Source: Branchinecta lynchi
Lineage: Eukaryota; Arthropoda; Branchiopoda; Anostraca; Branchinectidae
Direction of reading: 5' to 3'
Length of the DNA: 64,000 bases
Assembly: GCA_023053575.1 (NCBI GenBank)
Contig: JAKZAP010000012.1
Coordinates: 5,270,230-5,334,229, forward strand
Made by a program: the position numbers and the translations under genes. The notes under the pieces were generated by a model. That model had not been told where the DNA came from. It made no database searches and saw only the letters and a list, made by a program, of their open reading frames with translations. Shown here piece by piece: positions 35,150 to 43,215 of the stretch (position 1 is its first letter; every line of letters starts with the position of its first letter).

Positions 35150-36530
35150 TTTTATAGCACTTGACCTTACTCAAGTGCCATATAGCGATCGTTATGTCTG
35201 TCTGTCTGTCGGCATTTTGCTAGTTTTGTCACTTCCACATGAATTGTGACGACAAAACTTGGCATGCATATCAGAGACCCAACCGGAATCACTTGGAAAT
35301 AATCACTTCCCCGATCCGAACATCAATGGGGGAGTGGTCAAATCAGTAACATTCATAACTTGACAGGTATCAAGAAAAAGTGCCGTGGATGTTCACTGTC
35401 AAATCCGAATCGCATCCGATAACTTGGGGGGGGGGGGGGAGGGTTGGAGATCTGCGCATGGACGAGTCAATGTTAAAGATTGAGTCATCCATGCGCAGAT
35501 CTACACTAGTGTGAGGAAAGGATTAGGGGTTTGACAAAAACTAGAAAAAGCGTTTCAAGATATTTCGGGTTTCCCCCTTCATACTGGTATAGCTCTGCTC
35601 GTGGGTGAGTCATTCTTTGCATAAATACGTTCCGATAGAGCTAGAGCAATCGAAGGTCGAAGGGGTTGCCATGATGTGTTGTTGAACGTTAGTAGGGCTT
35701 GATATAGATTAGGGGGTGTTAGGATGATGAAACTTAACAGGCATATCAGGGACCCAACCAAACGAACCTGGAAATAATCAGTTTCCCGATCCGACCATCT
35801 GTGGGGAGAGGAGGGTGGAGGAATGCGGAAAATTTAGGGTGTGTAGCTTTCAAACGGGTGATCGGATTGAAATGTAAGTTAATTCCTGAATAAGTCCGAA
35901 CTGAATTCGACAGGTACGGAAGAGTTGGGGGATGGAGACCGGAAATCCCGAGAAACGGTTAGAATGGAGGGATCGGAGTGAAACTTGCTGAGAATAACAA
36001 GCATCTGACAAACTGACTTGTAAATAAAAATTTACTCGATCCGAAAGTCGTGGGGAATAGAAGGAAGGAGAAACCCGGAATATTGAGTCATGCGTAACTT
36101 TGGAACGGGTGATGGGATTTTAGTTAAATTTTGTAAATGAAAAGAGAACATGTCTCTGGTGATCTTTTTCATGTCCGGACCGGATCCGACAAAACAGGCT
36201 TAGACTGGAGAGATCGGGATGCAACTTTGTGGGAATAACTAACAGATGCTCCGGATAAGTCGTTTACAGAACCGGATTGGCTCAGGCGACTGTGGGGTGA
36301 TTTTAAGGGGAGTCCGGAATTCCGGTGATCGTACTTCCAAATGTGCTAGGACGATGAAACTTGGCTGGAATATCAGAAATTCAACAAGATTAGCTTAGAA
36401 ATTGCCACTTCCCGAATCCGACCATTCCAAGTACCAATCATGACCGCAAATTGGGAAAAATACCCATAACCATTTTCTCCTCAAGGGTTTTGCTTACAAA
36501 TGAGGTTCTAGCTCCCTTAAATTGCGCATC
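35150..36530. repeat. Diverged dispersed repeat region flanking the Polinton
   Basis: Recurring phrases in one orientation: aaacttggcatgcatatcagagacccaaccgg near 35257, aaacttaacaggcatatcagggacccaacc near 35730, aaacttggctggaatatcagaaattcaac near 36359. Between them are variants of cttcccgatccgaccat and gatcggagtgaaactt. These are decayed units of several hundred bases. Near 36479 is tcaagggttttgcttaca, repeated on the other side of the Polinton. Confidence 0.6.
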
Positions 36531-36568
36531 TTCACCGCAAGGTCAAATAGTACTTTTTATCAAACGAT

Positions 36569-36576
36569 TCATCTCA
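36569..36576. repeat. Left copy of the 8-base direct repeat flanking the Polinton
   Basis: TCATCTCA immediately precedes the left terminal repeat. The same eight bases follow the right terminal repeat at 51053-51060. It is a candidate target-site duplication, though Polintons usually make 6-base ones. Confidence 0.55.
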
Positions 36577-37162
36577 ATAGTTATATAAACCGGGTTCTGG
36601 CCCACCCTCCCCCCAATTTCAAAACCCCATTTTAACATCAATTTCTTAAATTTTAACATCCTTTTTTACCAAATTATCCCCCTTTTTAAGAACATTTTTA
36701 TTTTCTTACTTCCAAAATAAAGGATACAAGAAATGAGAATATTACCCTTTACTACATATAAAATACTATAATATACTACTACTTCTTTTTTTTTACATTT
36801 TTCATTTTTTATTCAAATATTACTGAGTAAACAGTTCTAAATCCACATATGTTTCTTTGTTCTTGTTTTCGCGTACAATAGGCTGCAAAACCAGATTTTT
36901 CTTTAAAAGTAATTCGTTAGCAATGGCATTATATTTCTGTGTTATAAACAAATCACAGGGTTTGTCATTATGATTAATGACTACAACCAGCTTATCACCA
37001 TATTTTGTCTTAGCAATTCTCATTTTAACAATAGCATATTTCAAACCTAACACTAGTTCTTCTTTCCTGATTGTCTCATTGTATTTATTCATTCTGATTG
37101 TATTCAAGACTTCCTTTGTGGACTCCATTTATTAGGGGATGATTTTATTAAATAAAAATCCA
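36577..37162. repeat. Left terminal inverted repeat
   Basis: Complementary to 50468-51052. Similarity starts one base in from the outer edge (A against G) and ends in aaaaatcca at 37162. It contains the 102-codon gene 36820-37128, its start-codon motif and an AT-rich subterminal region. Length and gene content match Polinton terminal repeats. Confidence 0.95.
36820..37128 (-). CDS. Terminal-repeat-encoded small protein, left copy (possible OB-fold)
   Basis: 102 residues, identical to the right-hand copy at 50502-50810. The beta-rich core LKYAIVKMRIAKTKYGDKLV, followed by VVINHND and a second strand pair near the C-terminus, resembles small Polinton proteins with a Y-x-I/V...TKYG pattern that may adopt an OB-fold and bind DNA. 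That assignment is by pattern only. It is transcribed toward the element end. The start is the ATG preceded by CCCCTAATAA, the element's common start motif. Being inside the terminal repeat, it is present twice and would be homogenised by gene conversion. Confidence 0.75.
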   Translation of the reverse strand: MESTKEVLNTIRMNKYNETIRKEELVLGLKYAIVKMRIAKTKYGDKLVVVINHNDKPCDLFITQKYNAIANELLLKKNLVLQPIVRENKNKETYVDLELFTQ

Positions 37163-37165
37163 GGC

Positions 37166-38539
37166 TCACAAACTCACATACATATTTTTATTGATAATAT
37201 CTAATGTAGCTTTTCTTTCATAATATATAACACAGTAAACATTATATGGTACGGGTTGATTATCTTTCAACGTTAAACTTATTTCAATATCAGCAGTTGT
37301 TCCATTATAAATATTTGACTCGTGTTTAGAAACATCGAAACAGAATAGTGGGTATACTTCTTTAAATTCTTCTATACTAACAACACTACCAGTATCAAAT
37401 GCTAATTGTTTATAACCCAAATGTATGAACCTATTGTAAAGATTTGAGTATTTACATTTATCATCGCTAAAATCACATTTAAGTGGTTCTTCAGGATATT
37501 TATCCCCATTAATTCTAAGTTCTATGTCTGTTAAATTCATATGATCAAACACCATATTATTCATTAATTGATTGTTATGCTTTTCATTTTTCTGTAGCAT
37601 CACAACTACTTTTGTTAGATTGTTTCTCTCAGAAATAACTTTCCAAGTGTGCTCCTTATTCTGACTAACATCACTTTTATAACTATTACATGCTTCCCAC
37701 ATCAGATTATGCTTTCTGTCCTTTGCCAATCCCTTTTCTAAGTTACTCATCATTTCAATACTAGGAGCTACAATAGGGATCTTCCAGGATAAATACTCGA
37801 TGACTACTTTGAAATTAGTATTTCCATTTCTTATAATCATGTTGTTATCATCATTTCTTCTTAGAAATAATTTATGCGATGCACCTCTGAAGAATCGTTT
37901 GTTTCCTTTCAGAAATCCAAACAATTCTGATAATGGTAAATACATATTTACTAATTTACTGCTCTTTGTTCTGTTGTATCTTTTTTCAAATCCTTTATTA
38001 TAATTATTATTATTTCTCAAACTGACTGTTCCACCCCCTGCTGCAGCCCCTGCAGCCCCTGCTACTACTGGAGTTGCAGTAAAAGAAGCAACTACAGGAT
38101 TAATTTCTTTCCCTTGATTATAATCTTTATACCAGAAATGATTTCTTGCAGCACTTCTAGAATAATCATCAGAGTATTCAATCAACTTTGTAACGGTAGT
38201 TGTAATACCAACATGATTAATTTTTTCAACCGATTCATCGTTTATTACATACTCAGCGGTACTGAATAAATTAAATCCATTGTTCGTCAAAGTAGCAATA
38301 TCGGTTGCAGCTATATTATCTCCATTTTCTTTCACTATTCTTACACTAACATCAAGATAACTTTCACTTGGATAAAACCAGGAATCTAATTTCTTCGTTA
38401 CGAATTCAAACTCTGATTTATTAGATACATTCACATCTGTTTCTCGAATTTCTTTAAATTCATATTTAACCACTGTTTCATCCACAAGCGGTTCATCAAA
38501 AATGTTCCATTGCGGACTGATAACTTTATTTACTGCCAT
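37166..38539 (-). CDS. Candidate major capsid protein (hexon-like, double jelly roll)
   Basis: 457 residues. The N-terminus (WNIFDEPLVDETVVKYEF, then a SEFEFVTKKLDSWF...YLDVSVRI stretch) follows the pattern of Polinton major capsid proteins: F-x-x-P near residue 15, then a polar strand and a YLDLS-like strand. Many beta-strand-like segments and a Gly/Ala-rich loop at about 163-178 follow. The length is at the short end for the family. The jelly-roll fold itself cannot be seen by eye. It would assemble trimeric capsomers around the packaged genome. It is the last large gene of the minus-strand cluster, directly after the 118-residue protein and penton candidate, as in adenoviruses (penton, small proteins, hexon). 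Start preceded by CTTATATAA. Confidence 0.75.
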   Translation of the reverse strand: MAVNKVISPQWNIFDEPLVDETVVKYEFKEIRETDVNVSNKSEFEFVTKKLDSWFYPSESYLDVSVRIVKENGDNIAATDIATLTNNGFNLFSTAEYVINDESVEKINHVGITTTVTKLIEYSDDYSRSAARNHFWYKDYNQGKEINPVVASFTATPVVAGAAGAAAGGGTVSLRNNNNYNKGFEKRYNRTKSSKLVNMYLPLSELFGFLKGNKRFFRGASHKLFLRRNDDNNMIIRNGNTNFKVVIEYLSWKIPIVAPSIEMMSNLEKGLAKDRKHNLMWEACNSYKSDVSQNKEHTWKVISERNNLTKVVVMLQKNEKHNNQLMNNMVFDHMNLTDIELRINGDKYPEEPLKCDFSDDKCKYSNLYNRFIHLGYKQLAFDTGSVVSIEEFKEVYPLFCFDVSKHESNIYNGTTADIEISLTLKDNQPVPYNVYCVIYYERKATLDIINKNMYVSL

Positions 38540-38567
38540 TTATATAAGAAAGAAATTATTAAATAAC

Positions 38568-38924
38568 TTATTTCAGAATCTTTAATCCATTTCCAGTCAT
38601 TAACGTTTTGATCAAGTCCTGACTTCTTTGATTTAAAATCCTTTTATTTGTACCGATAAGATCCTTCATCGATTTTTTGTTTCCAATTACATCAATGAGT
38701 TCCTTCTTGTTTACATTGATCAGATCTTTCCCATATTCTATTGCTCTGTTTTTCAACAACTCAAATCTCGGTTTAATAATATTATTATACATTGACATAG
38801 CCCCATCTTTTATTTGTTTTGCTGACGTTTGAAATAACTGGGAATTAACAATGTTTTTGAATACACTACCGATTCCACTTCCATACTGCTTTTTATAAAG
38901 TAATCGCTTATTATTAATCAACAT
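38568..38924 (-). CDS. Small basic Polinton protein between penton and capsid genes
   Basis: 118 residues, strongly basic and helical. The N-terminus MLINNKRLLYKKQYGSGIGS is followed by a weakly amphipathic segment (FKNIVNSQLFQTSAKQI) and Lys-rich helices. By position and composition it could be a core or membrane-active virion protein like the small adenoviral proteins encoded next to hexon; no specific homology can be claimed. Start motif CCTATAA directly before the ATG; 28 bases separate it from the capsid gene downstream. Confidence 0.6.
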   Translation of the reverse strand: MLINNKRLLYKKQYGSGIGSVFKNIVNSQLFQTSAKQIKDGAMSMYNNIIKPRFELLKNRAIEYGKDLINVNKKELIDVIGNKKSMKDLIGTNKRILNQRSQDLIKTLMTGNGLKILK

Positions 38925-38956
38925 TTATAGGTAAATAATTTTATTTCACTAATCCT

Positions 38957-39679
38957 TTAAGCTTTTCTTAAATGCAGCACGTATCCAACGTTATCACCAT
39001 TCAAATCGATAGGTCTTCCCAACTGATCAGTAATTGTCATTCTCAAGGAGTAAATAAAGTCTTTTGTGTTAATAGGAAGGTAGATTAATTGTCTAGGATT
39101 CTCAACAATTTGACAACCCGGTTCTGTATTAGGAACAAATGTCCAAATGACATCTGATTTACTTTTGTTTACGATAGAACTGTTTACAAGAGAGCAGTGA
39201 ATTTGAATTTTATCAACGCTTCTTGTTATATTCGGAAGCTTTGTACCTTCATTGATTTTCTTAGATATCTCATTATCCTTCTCAAATCCTAAAATCTGAC
39301 ACAAGTCACTATTAAATCTAAACATGTATTTTTCTTGTAATATGATGACAAATCTCATAGATGCTGGATTTGATGAAATGACAATAGGACATTTATCTTT
39401 TGGGGTATCAAAATACTGACACAAAAAATAATTCAAACAATCATCGTTATACATCCCATTAGGAATAGTAACATTCATCCATTCTGTTGCATTATTATCT
39501 TCATCTTTCCTGTATTGAAATGTATTATTTCCAAATTTATCACTTATATTATGCCATGAATACCACAAAGTACACTGATTCAAACCTATTTCATAATCCC
39601 AATTACGATTCAATTCGATTGGTTGACTAAATGTTATATCAATGATACTTTCATTACCTTCAATGTTTAACAACACCAT
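38957..39679 (-). CDS. Candidate minor capsid protein (penton, single jelly roll)
   Basis: 240 residues, beta-rich. It begins VLLNIEGNESIIDITFSQPI, then NRNWDYEIGLNQCTLWYSWH, MYNDDCLNYFLCQYF and later YIPINTKDFIYSLRM-like strands. An N-terminal small-strand pattern with E-L-x-x-x-W-E-V/I-G-L is characteristic of Polinton penton-like proteins. It would form pentamers at the capsid vertices. It follows the 276-residue protein by three bases and carries the element's start motif TTTCTAATAAATG. Assignment is by size, strand content and position. Confidence 0.65.
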   Translation of the reverse strand: MVLLNIEGNESIIDITFSQPIELNRNWDYEIGLNQCTLWYSWHNISDKFGNNTFQYRKDEDNNATEWMNVTIPNGMYNDDCLNYFLCQYFDTPKDKCPIVISSNPASMRFVIILQEKYMFRFNSDLCQILGFEKDNEISKKINEGTKLPNITRSVDKIQIHCSLVNSSIVNKSKSDVIWTFVPNTEPGCQIVENPRQLIYLPINTKDFIYSLRMTITDQLGRPIDLNGDNVGYVLHLRKA

Positions 39680-39682
39680 TTA

Positions 39683-40513
39683 TTAGAAATATTTTTTATA
39701 TATTGAATTGTAATATCTCTTCGTAAGAAATTTATTTCGCATTAACGAATCCAAAATATCAATAGCCTCATTTCTCACCTCATCAGATGTATTTCCGTTT
39801 ACTCTGCTGCCTATCAAAGTGTATAGTTTTGAAATCATTTCATCACAATTCATAAATACTCCAGTTCCTTGTTGGTTGACTAATGGGAAATAGGTTTGAA
39901 TGGTTTTTAACCTATTCTTGTATTCTTTTATAAATTCAATGTGTTTATCATATTTACTAGAACTATAACTTTTACTTTTCATACCACCATAACTTTGACT
40001 TATAGATGTTAAATAATTCAGAGCCCCATCTATTTCGTTATGATGCTCAAGGTAATAATGAGGCATTTTAAAATAATTATCGGTACCATTCCAGTCATCT
40101 TTATATTTTAAATTAATTTGATTTAATAATTCCACATCAATATTTAAGTTTAGATTTACGTCATATGGTTGTTCTAGATTGGGTTCTATAGCATGAGTGG
40201 GAGCTCGACTCGATTCCTCTGAAGTAGTGGTCTGTAAAGCTGTTTTAAATGTATCACCTAATCTGATAAACCGTCTTCTTGAATTATTATCACCTTCAAG
40301 TAGTTTATTAATTATCGTTTCAGCGTTCTCTTGTAATTTTTTGATGGTGTCTTTAGTGTTTTCTTTTTGTGCTATAATAACTGGAGCGTTTAACTCTGAA
40401 GCATATTCCCGAAATCCTGCCTTCTCCATCTCATTTTGTTGAACCTTGCTTCTCTGAATTTCTCTGTTCTTCACTATATCCGATAACATATCACTCAAGC
40501 GTCTTGAATCCAT
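39683..40513 (-). CDS. Conserved Polinton protein of unknown function (PY-type)
   Basis: 276 residues. The N-terminal third is a charged, probably coiled helix (DMLSDIVKNREIQRSKVQQN onwards). The middle is polar and acidic. The C-terminal part has HIEFIKEYKNRLKTIQTYF, a GTG turn and VNGNTSDEVRNEAIDILDSL, then a basic aromatic end (YYNSIYKKYF). Similar C-terminal Y-x-x-R-L...GN-x-S...ILD-x-L patterns occur in other Polinton hypothetical proteins; I use the PY name loosely. It sits between integrase and penton with very short gaps. Start motif TGTATATAAATG. Probably structural; unproven. Confidence 0.6.
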   Translation of the reverse strand: MDSRRLSDMLSDIVKNREIQRSKVQQNEMEKAGFREYASELNAPVIIAQKENTKDTIKKLQENAETIINKLLEGDNNSRRRFIRLGDTFKTALQTTTSEESSRAPTHAIEPNLEQPYDVNLNLNIDVELLNQINLKYKDDWNGTDNYFKMPHYYLEHHNEIDGALNYLTSISQSYGGMKSKSYSSSKYDKHIEFIKEYKNRLKTIQTYFPLVNQQGTGVFMNCDEMISKLYTLIGSRVNGNTSDEVRNEAIDILDSLMRNKFLTKRYYNSIYKKYF

Positions 40514-40529
40514 TTATATACAAGTAATT

Positions 40530-41501
40530 TTATTTCATAATAAATTTTGAAAGTTCTTTTTCATAAAACCCTCCTTGAATTAATTCCCCACTTTTGTCAG
40601 ATATTTCATAAGTAATGGGAATGGTAGGTCTGATGGTTGCTATCTGAAATACTTCATCCGTATAATTAGGTAAATATCCTTTATCAAAAACACTTTTTTC
40701 TTTTTTAATTCTGACTAAATCCCCTACTTTGACGTTTCCTGTTATTTTGTAGTCATCTACTGGAGGAAACAAAGCACTAAAAACCTTTTTCTGATTAACC
40801 TTTTTACTAGCATCCACTGGTTTCATTTGTATTGAACGGTGGTACGAGTTATTATAATTACTCACAAATAAAGGTAAAATATCAATCCAATTAGTAGTGT
40901 TATTGTGAGTGAAATATTTCCATAACTTTTCTTTTAGCGTTCTGTTGAATCGTTCTACAATTTGCGCTTTCAATTCGCTTTCAGATGCAAACCAGTGTAT
41001 GCCGTTATTTTTCAAAAAAGATTGAACATTTCTCATAACAAATTCCTTACCTTTATCAGTTTGCAACTTTCTAGGAATTCTTTCTTTAAATATATGACTG
41101 AATGCTTTTATTATTCCAGCACCCGTTTTGTCTTTCAGAGGGATACACCAAGCATATTTACTAAAGCAATCAATAACAGTTAAAATGTAATTTGTTTTAT
41201 TATTTTCTTTTTTATATTTCTGCATGTCAACTAAATCAGCTTGCCATTGCTCATCAACATAGTGAACATACACTCGCCTCCTTTCAAAGTTATGATAGGA
41301 AGGTTTGTGTAACGTATACACATTCTCATTTTGCAACATATTTTTTATTTTATCCTTGGAAACCTTAACACCATTTTCTTTCAATTTTCTGTAAATATCA
41401 TCCACACCTGAATAATTAGAATAATACGTCTTTAAAATATCTGTTTCTGCGTTGAGGTTTTTTTTAAAAAGCGATTTTTCCTCGATCCGCAAATAACACA
41501 A
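40530..41501 (-). CDS. Polinton integrase (retroviral-type DDE), frame lacks its own upstream ATG
   Basis: Catalyses insertion of the element into host DNA. Numbered from 41501 (a TTG, probably not a real start), the catalytic residues are Asp89 (WQADLVDM), Asp149 (LQTDKGKEF) and Glu183 (IVERFNRTLKE). An N-terminal helical domain precedes them. A C-terminal SH3/chromo-like segment (GDLVRIKKEKSVFDKGYLPN) follows. The first in-frame ATG is codon 55. The frame overlaps the zinc-ribbon ORF (41432-41599) in the -1 frame, at a T TTA AAA AAA run at 41468-41459. A frameshift fusion, an internal start, or a mutation are the possible explanations. Confidence 0.9.
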   Translation of the reverse strand: MCYLRIEEKSLFKKNLNAETDILKTYYSNYSGVDDIYRKLKENGVKVSKDKIKNMLQNENVYTLHKPSYHNFERRRVYVHYVDEQWQADLVDMQKYKKENNKTNYILTVIDCFSKYAWCIPLKDKTGAGIIKAFSHIFKERIPRKLQTDKGKEFVMRNVQSFLKNNGIHWFASESELKAQIVERFNRTLKEKLWKYFTHNNTTNWIDILPLFVSNYNNSYHRSIQMKPVDASKKVNQKKVFSALFPPVDDYKITGNVKVGDLVRIKKEKSVFDKGYLPNYTDEVFQIATIRPTIPITYEISDKSGELIQGGFYEKELSKFIMK

Positions 41502-41599
41502 TTCCCTTTCAGCATTGGAACATTATTTTTTTGTGACACTGCCTTAAACATTGATTCAGTGTCAGTGCTCTTTTTACATTTCATACAATAAATCTCCAT
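41432..41599 (-). CDS. Zinc-ribbon ORF, probable N-terminal part of the integrase
   Basis: 55 codons from an ATG at 41599 preceded by TTTCTAATAA, to TAA at 41432. It contains C-x2-C (YCMKCKK) and, after a linker ending VPMLKGN, a second C-x2-C (CVICGSRKNRF). This is the zinc-ribbon commonly found with Polinton integrases or as a small separate gene. It has the element's start motif, while the integrase frame has none, which argues that translation of the integrase begins here. The last 68 bases overlap the integrase frame (-1). Confidence 0.7.
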   Translation of the reverse strand: MEIYCMKCKKSTDTESMFKAVSQKNNVPMLKGNCVICGSRKNRFLKKTSTQKQIF

Positions 41600-41616
41600 T
41601 TATTAGAAAATAATTT

Positions 41617-41961
41617 TTATAAACGAAAAGCTACCAACTTCATTTTGCGCTTAATGTAGGAAATACAGTGAAGTCCACAGTTTAATTCATCTATATTTTG
41701 AACAGCAAGATTTTCATAAGCTATTTTTTTCTTTGAAGTTCTTAGATATTTAATTATTTCTTTTCCTGGGGGAATACCGAAAGAATCAAAAAATTCTACA
41801 TGGGGGTATTCAGGTAGATTACAATAGGCAACCCAATGTGTTCCAGGCATTCCACGTTTGTCATAGTTGATTACACCACATTCCGAATCGTTTATATGTT
41901 TGGGTAGCGTATCTAAAGAGAACACACCTCTAAACTGTGGTATACTCCCTAATGCATCCAT
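41617..41961 (-). CDS. Adenain-like cysteine protease (virion maturation)
   Basis: 114 residues from the ATG at 41961. The catalytic set is His42 (GTHWVAY), Asp59 (VEFFDSFG), Gln88 and Cys95 (NCGLHC). The spacings His to acid (17) and Gln to Cys (7) equal those of adenovirus protease. An FRGVFSLDTLP block precedes the His, as in other Polinton proteases. The open frame continues upstream of the ATG through GPLTNFDI, a block usually inside the protein, to about 42030, overlapping the end of the neighbouring gene without another ATG. The true start may be lost, non-AUG, or reached by another route. The common start motif is absent here. Confidence 0.85.
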   Translation of the reverse strand: MDALGSIPQFRGVFSLDTLPKHINDSECGVINYDKRGMPGTHWVAYCNLPEYPHVEFFDSFGIPPGKEIIKYLRTSKKKIAYENLAVQNIDELNCGLHCISYIKRKMKLVAFRL

Positions 41962-41984
41962 AATATCAAAATTGGTTAGAGGTC

Positions 41985-42554
41985 CTACTTTACTTTTGCT
42001 TCTTTTTTGATGTCCCCGTTTTTTGACTTCCTAGGCCTTCCACGTACCCCATTACCCACAAGTTTTTGTGTTCCAGGAAGTGTTAGCGCTCCACCTGTGT
42101 TGACATCATCGGTTTTTTCCTTCTTAGGTCTACCACGTACACCATTACCGGTAACTTTTTGTGTTCCAGGAAGTTTTAGCGCACCACCTGTGTTGGTCAT
42201 TTTATCCATAATTTTCTTACCAGCGAATGTACCCAAAGCAGCAGCACCACTTGTTAAAGCTGCCTTACCAAGGGTAATTGCTAGCGGTATTAAAAATGGA
42301 AGTAATCCACCTTTTTGAATCGCTTCTCTCATCTGCTTGTATGATACATCAATATCACAACCCTTATTATTCATTTTACATGTTTCAATTTTATCAATTT
42401 GTCGTTTACTTAAAAGTAACTTGACTGGTTCCCGTTCATTTTGTCTACTATGACTAACACGTATCTGACATTTTTGTTTAGCATCAAAACATTTCTTCAG
42501 CTTTCCTTTCTGAAGCTTTGACAAATAAACTGTATACTCCATTGTTTCAACCAT
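41985..42554 (-). CDS. Small basic virion-type protein with hydrophobic segment and AT-hook-like repeats
   Basis: 189 residues. The N-terminal basic beta/alpha region (YTVYLSKLQKGKLKKCF) has paired Cys. At about 95-125 a Gly-led hydrophobic segment (GGLLPFLIPLAITLGKAA) is typical of Polinton PX-like proteins and could be a membrane-active helix. The C-terminus holds two near-identical repeats (NTGGALxLPGTQK...GNGVRGRP) each ending in RGRPKK/RGRPRK, which resemble AT-hooks, so the tail may bind AT-rich DNA. It could be a core or membrane-penetration protein; inferred. Start motif TCCCTAATAAATG. Confidence 0.65.
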   Translation of the reverse strand: MVETMEYTVYLSKLQKGKLKKCFDAKQKCQIRVSHSRQNEREPVKLLLSKRQIDKIETCKMNNKGCDIDVSYKQMREAIQKGGLLPFLIPLAITLGKAALTSGAAALGTFAGKKIMDKMTNTGGALKLPGTQKVTGNGVRGRPKKEKTDDVNTGGALTLPGTQKLVGNGVRGRPRKSKNGDIKKEAKVK

Positions 42555-42584
42555 TTATTAGGGAATAAATTTATCTTATAAAAT

Positions 42585-43199
42585 TTATTTACCAGCCATC
42601 ATTTTTTCTATTCTGGTAACGAATGGTTTGTCAACAGGTTTTAGCTCTAGCTCTAGAAGCCTTTTTAAAATATTTACTACTGCTCTTTCAATATTATCGA
42701 TACGAGTTTTTTGACCAGCAATCTTTCCTTCAATTATACCGTTATGGGTGTGTTGCCCCAGAAGCTTTTTGTCATAATCTAAAAGATTCATAGTTAACGT
42801 TGCTAAATTAACAGCATCATTTTTGTTTCTAGGGTTTTGAACATTTGTTATCAACTTGTTTTCAGCGTTAATCTCTTTATCATTAACTCGAACTATTTCT
42901 TTTACAAATAACCCTTTATCTTTGTTCCTTACCAACGAATTATCAGGAGAATCATCTATCGCAGTTAATCTGTTGATATCTTCGCTAAAGTATTGGTTGG
43001 CTTGCACTTGTCCTGCAGTCATTTGTTCTTTAAATTGATTCATAATCACAGTCATAGATCTTAAGCTAATAGCATCCTTGTCTGCCTTAGCATCACCTAA
43101 ATTTATAATTCGTCTATCATGTAGGTTAATGTTACCATTTTCGTCAGTAACTTTCGATTCGTTACTAACCTTTTTTCCAACACTACCAAATTTATTCAT
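42585..43199 (-). CDS. Fibre-like protein with two phage-tail-fibre-type repeats and a coiled coil
   Basis: 204 residues. Two blocks share the pattern (R/K)-x-I-x-N-x-x-(D/N)-(A/P)-x-x-x-x-D-A-(I/V)-x-L: NLHDRRIINLGDAKADKDAI at 25-44 and NKLITNVQNPRNKNDAVNL at 114-132. This pattern is known from tail-fibre shafts of phages, where it marks trimeric fibre repeats. The C-terminal part (about 158-190) has heptad-like Ile/Leu spacing and may be a trimeric coiled coil. It lies between the ATPase and PX-like genes. A vertex spike or fibre role is inferred. Start motif TTCTATAATAAATG. Confidence 0.6.
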   Translation of the reverse strand: MNKFGSVGKKVSNESKVTDENGNINLHDRRIINLGDAKADKDAISLRSMTVIMNQFKEQMTAGQVQANQYFSEDINRLTAIDDSPDNSLVRNKDKGLFVKEIVRVNDKEINAENKLITNVQNPRNKNDAVNLATLTMNLLDYDKKLLGQHTHNGIIEGKIAGQKTRIDNIERAVVNILKRLLELELKPVDKPFVTRIEKMMAGK

Positions 43200-43215
43200 T
43201 TATTATAGAAATAAA

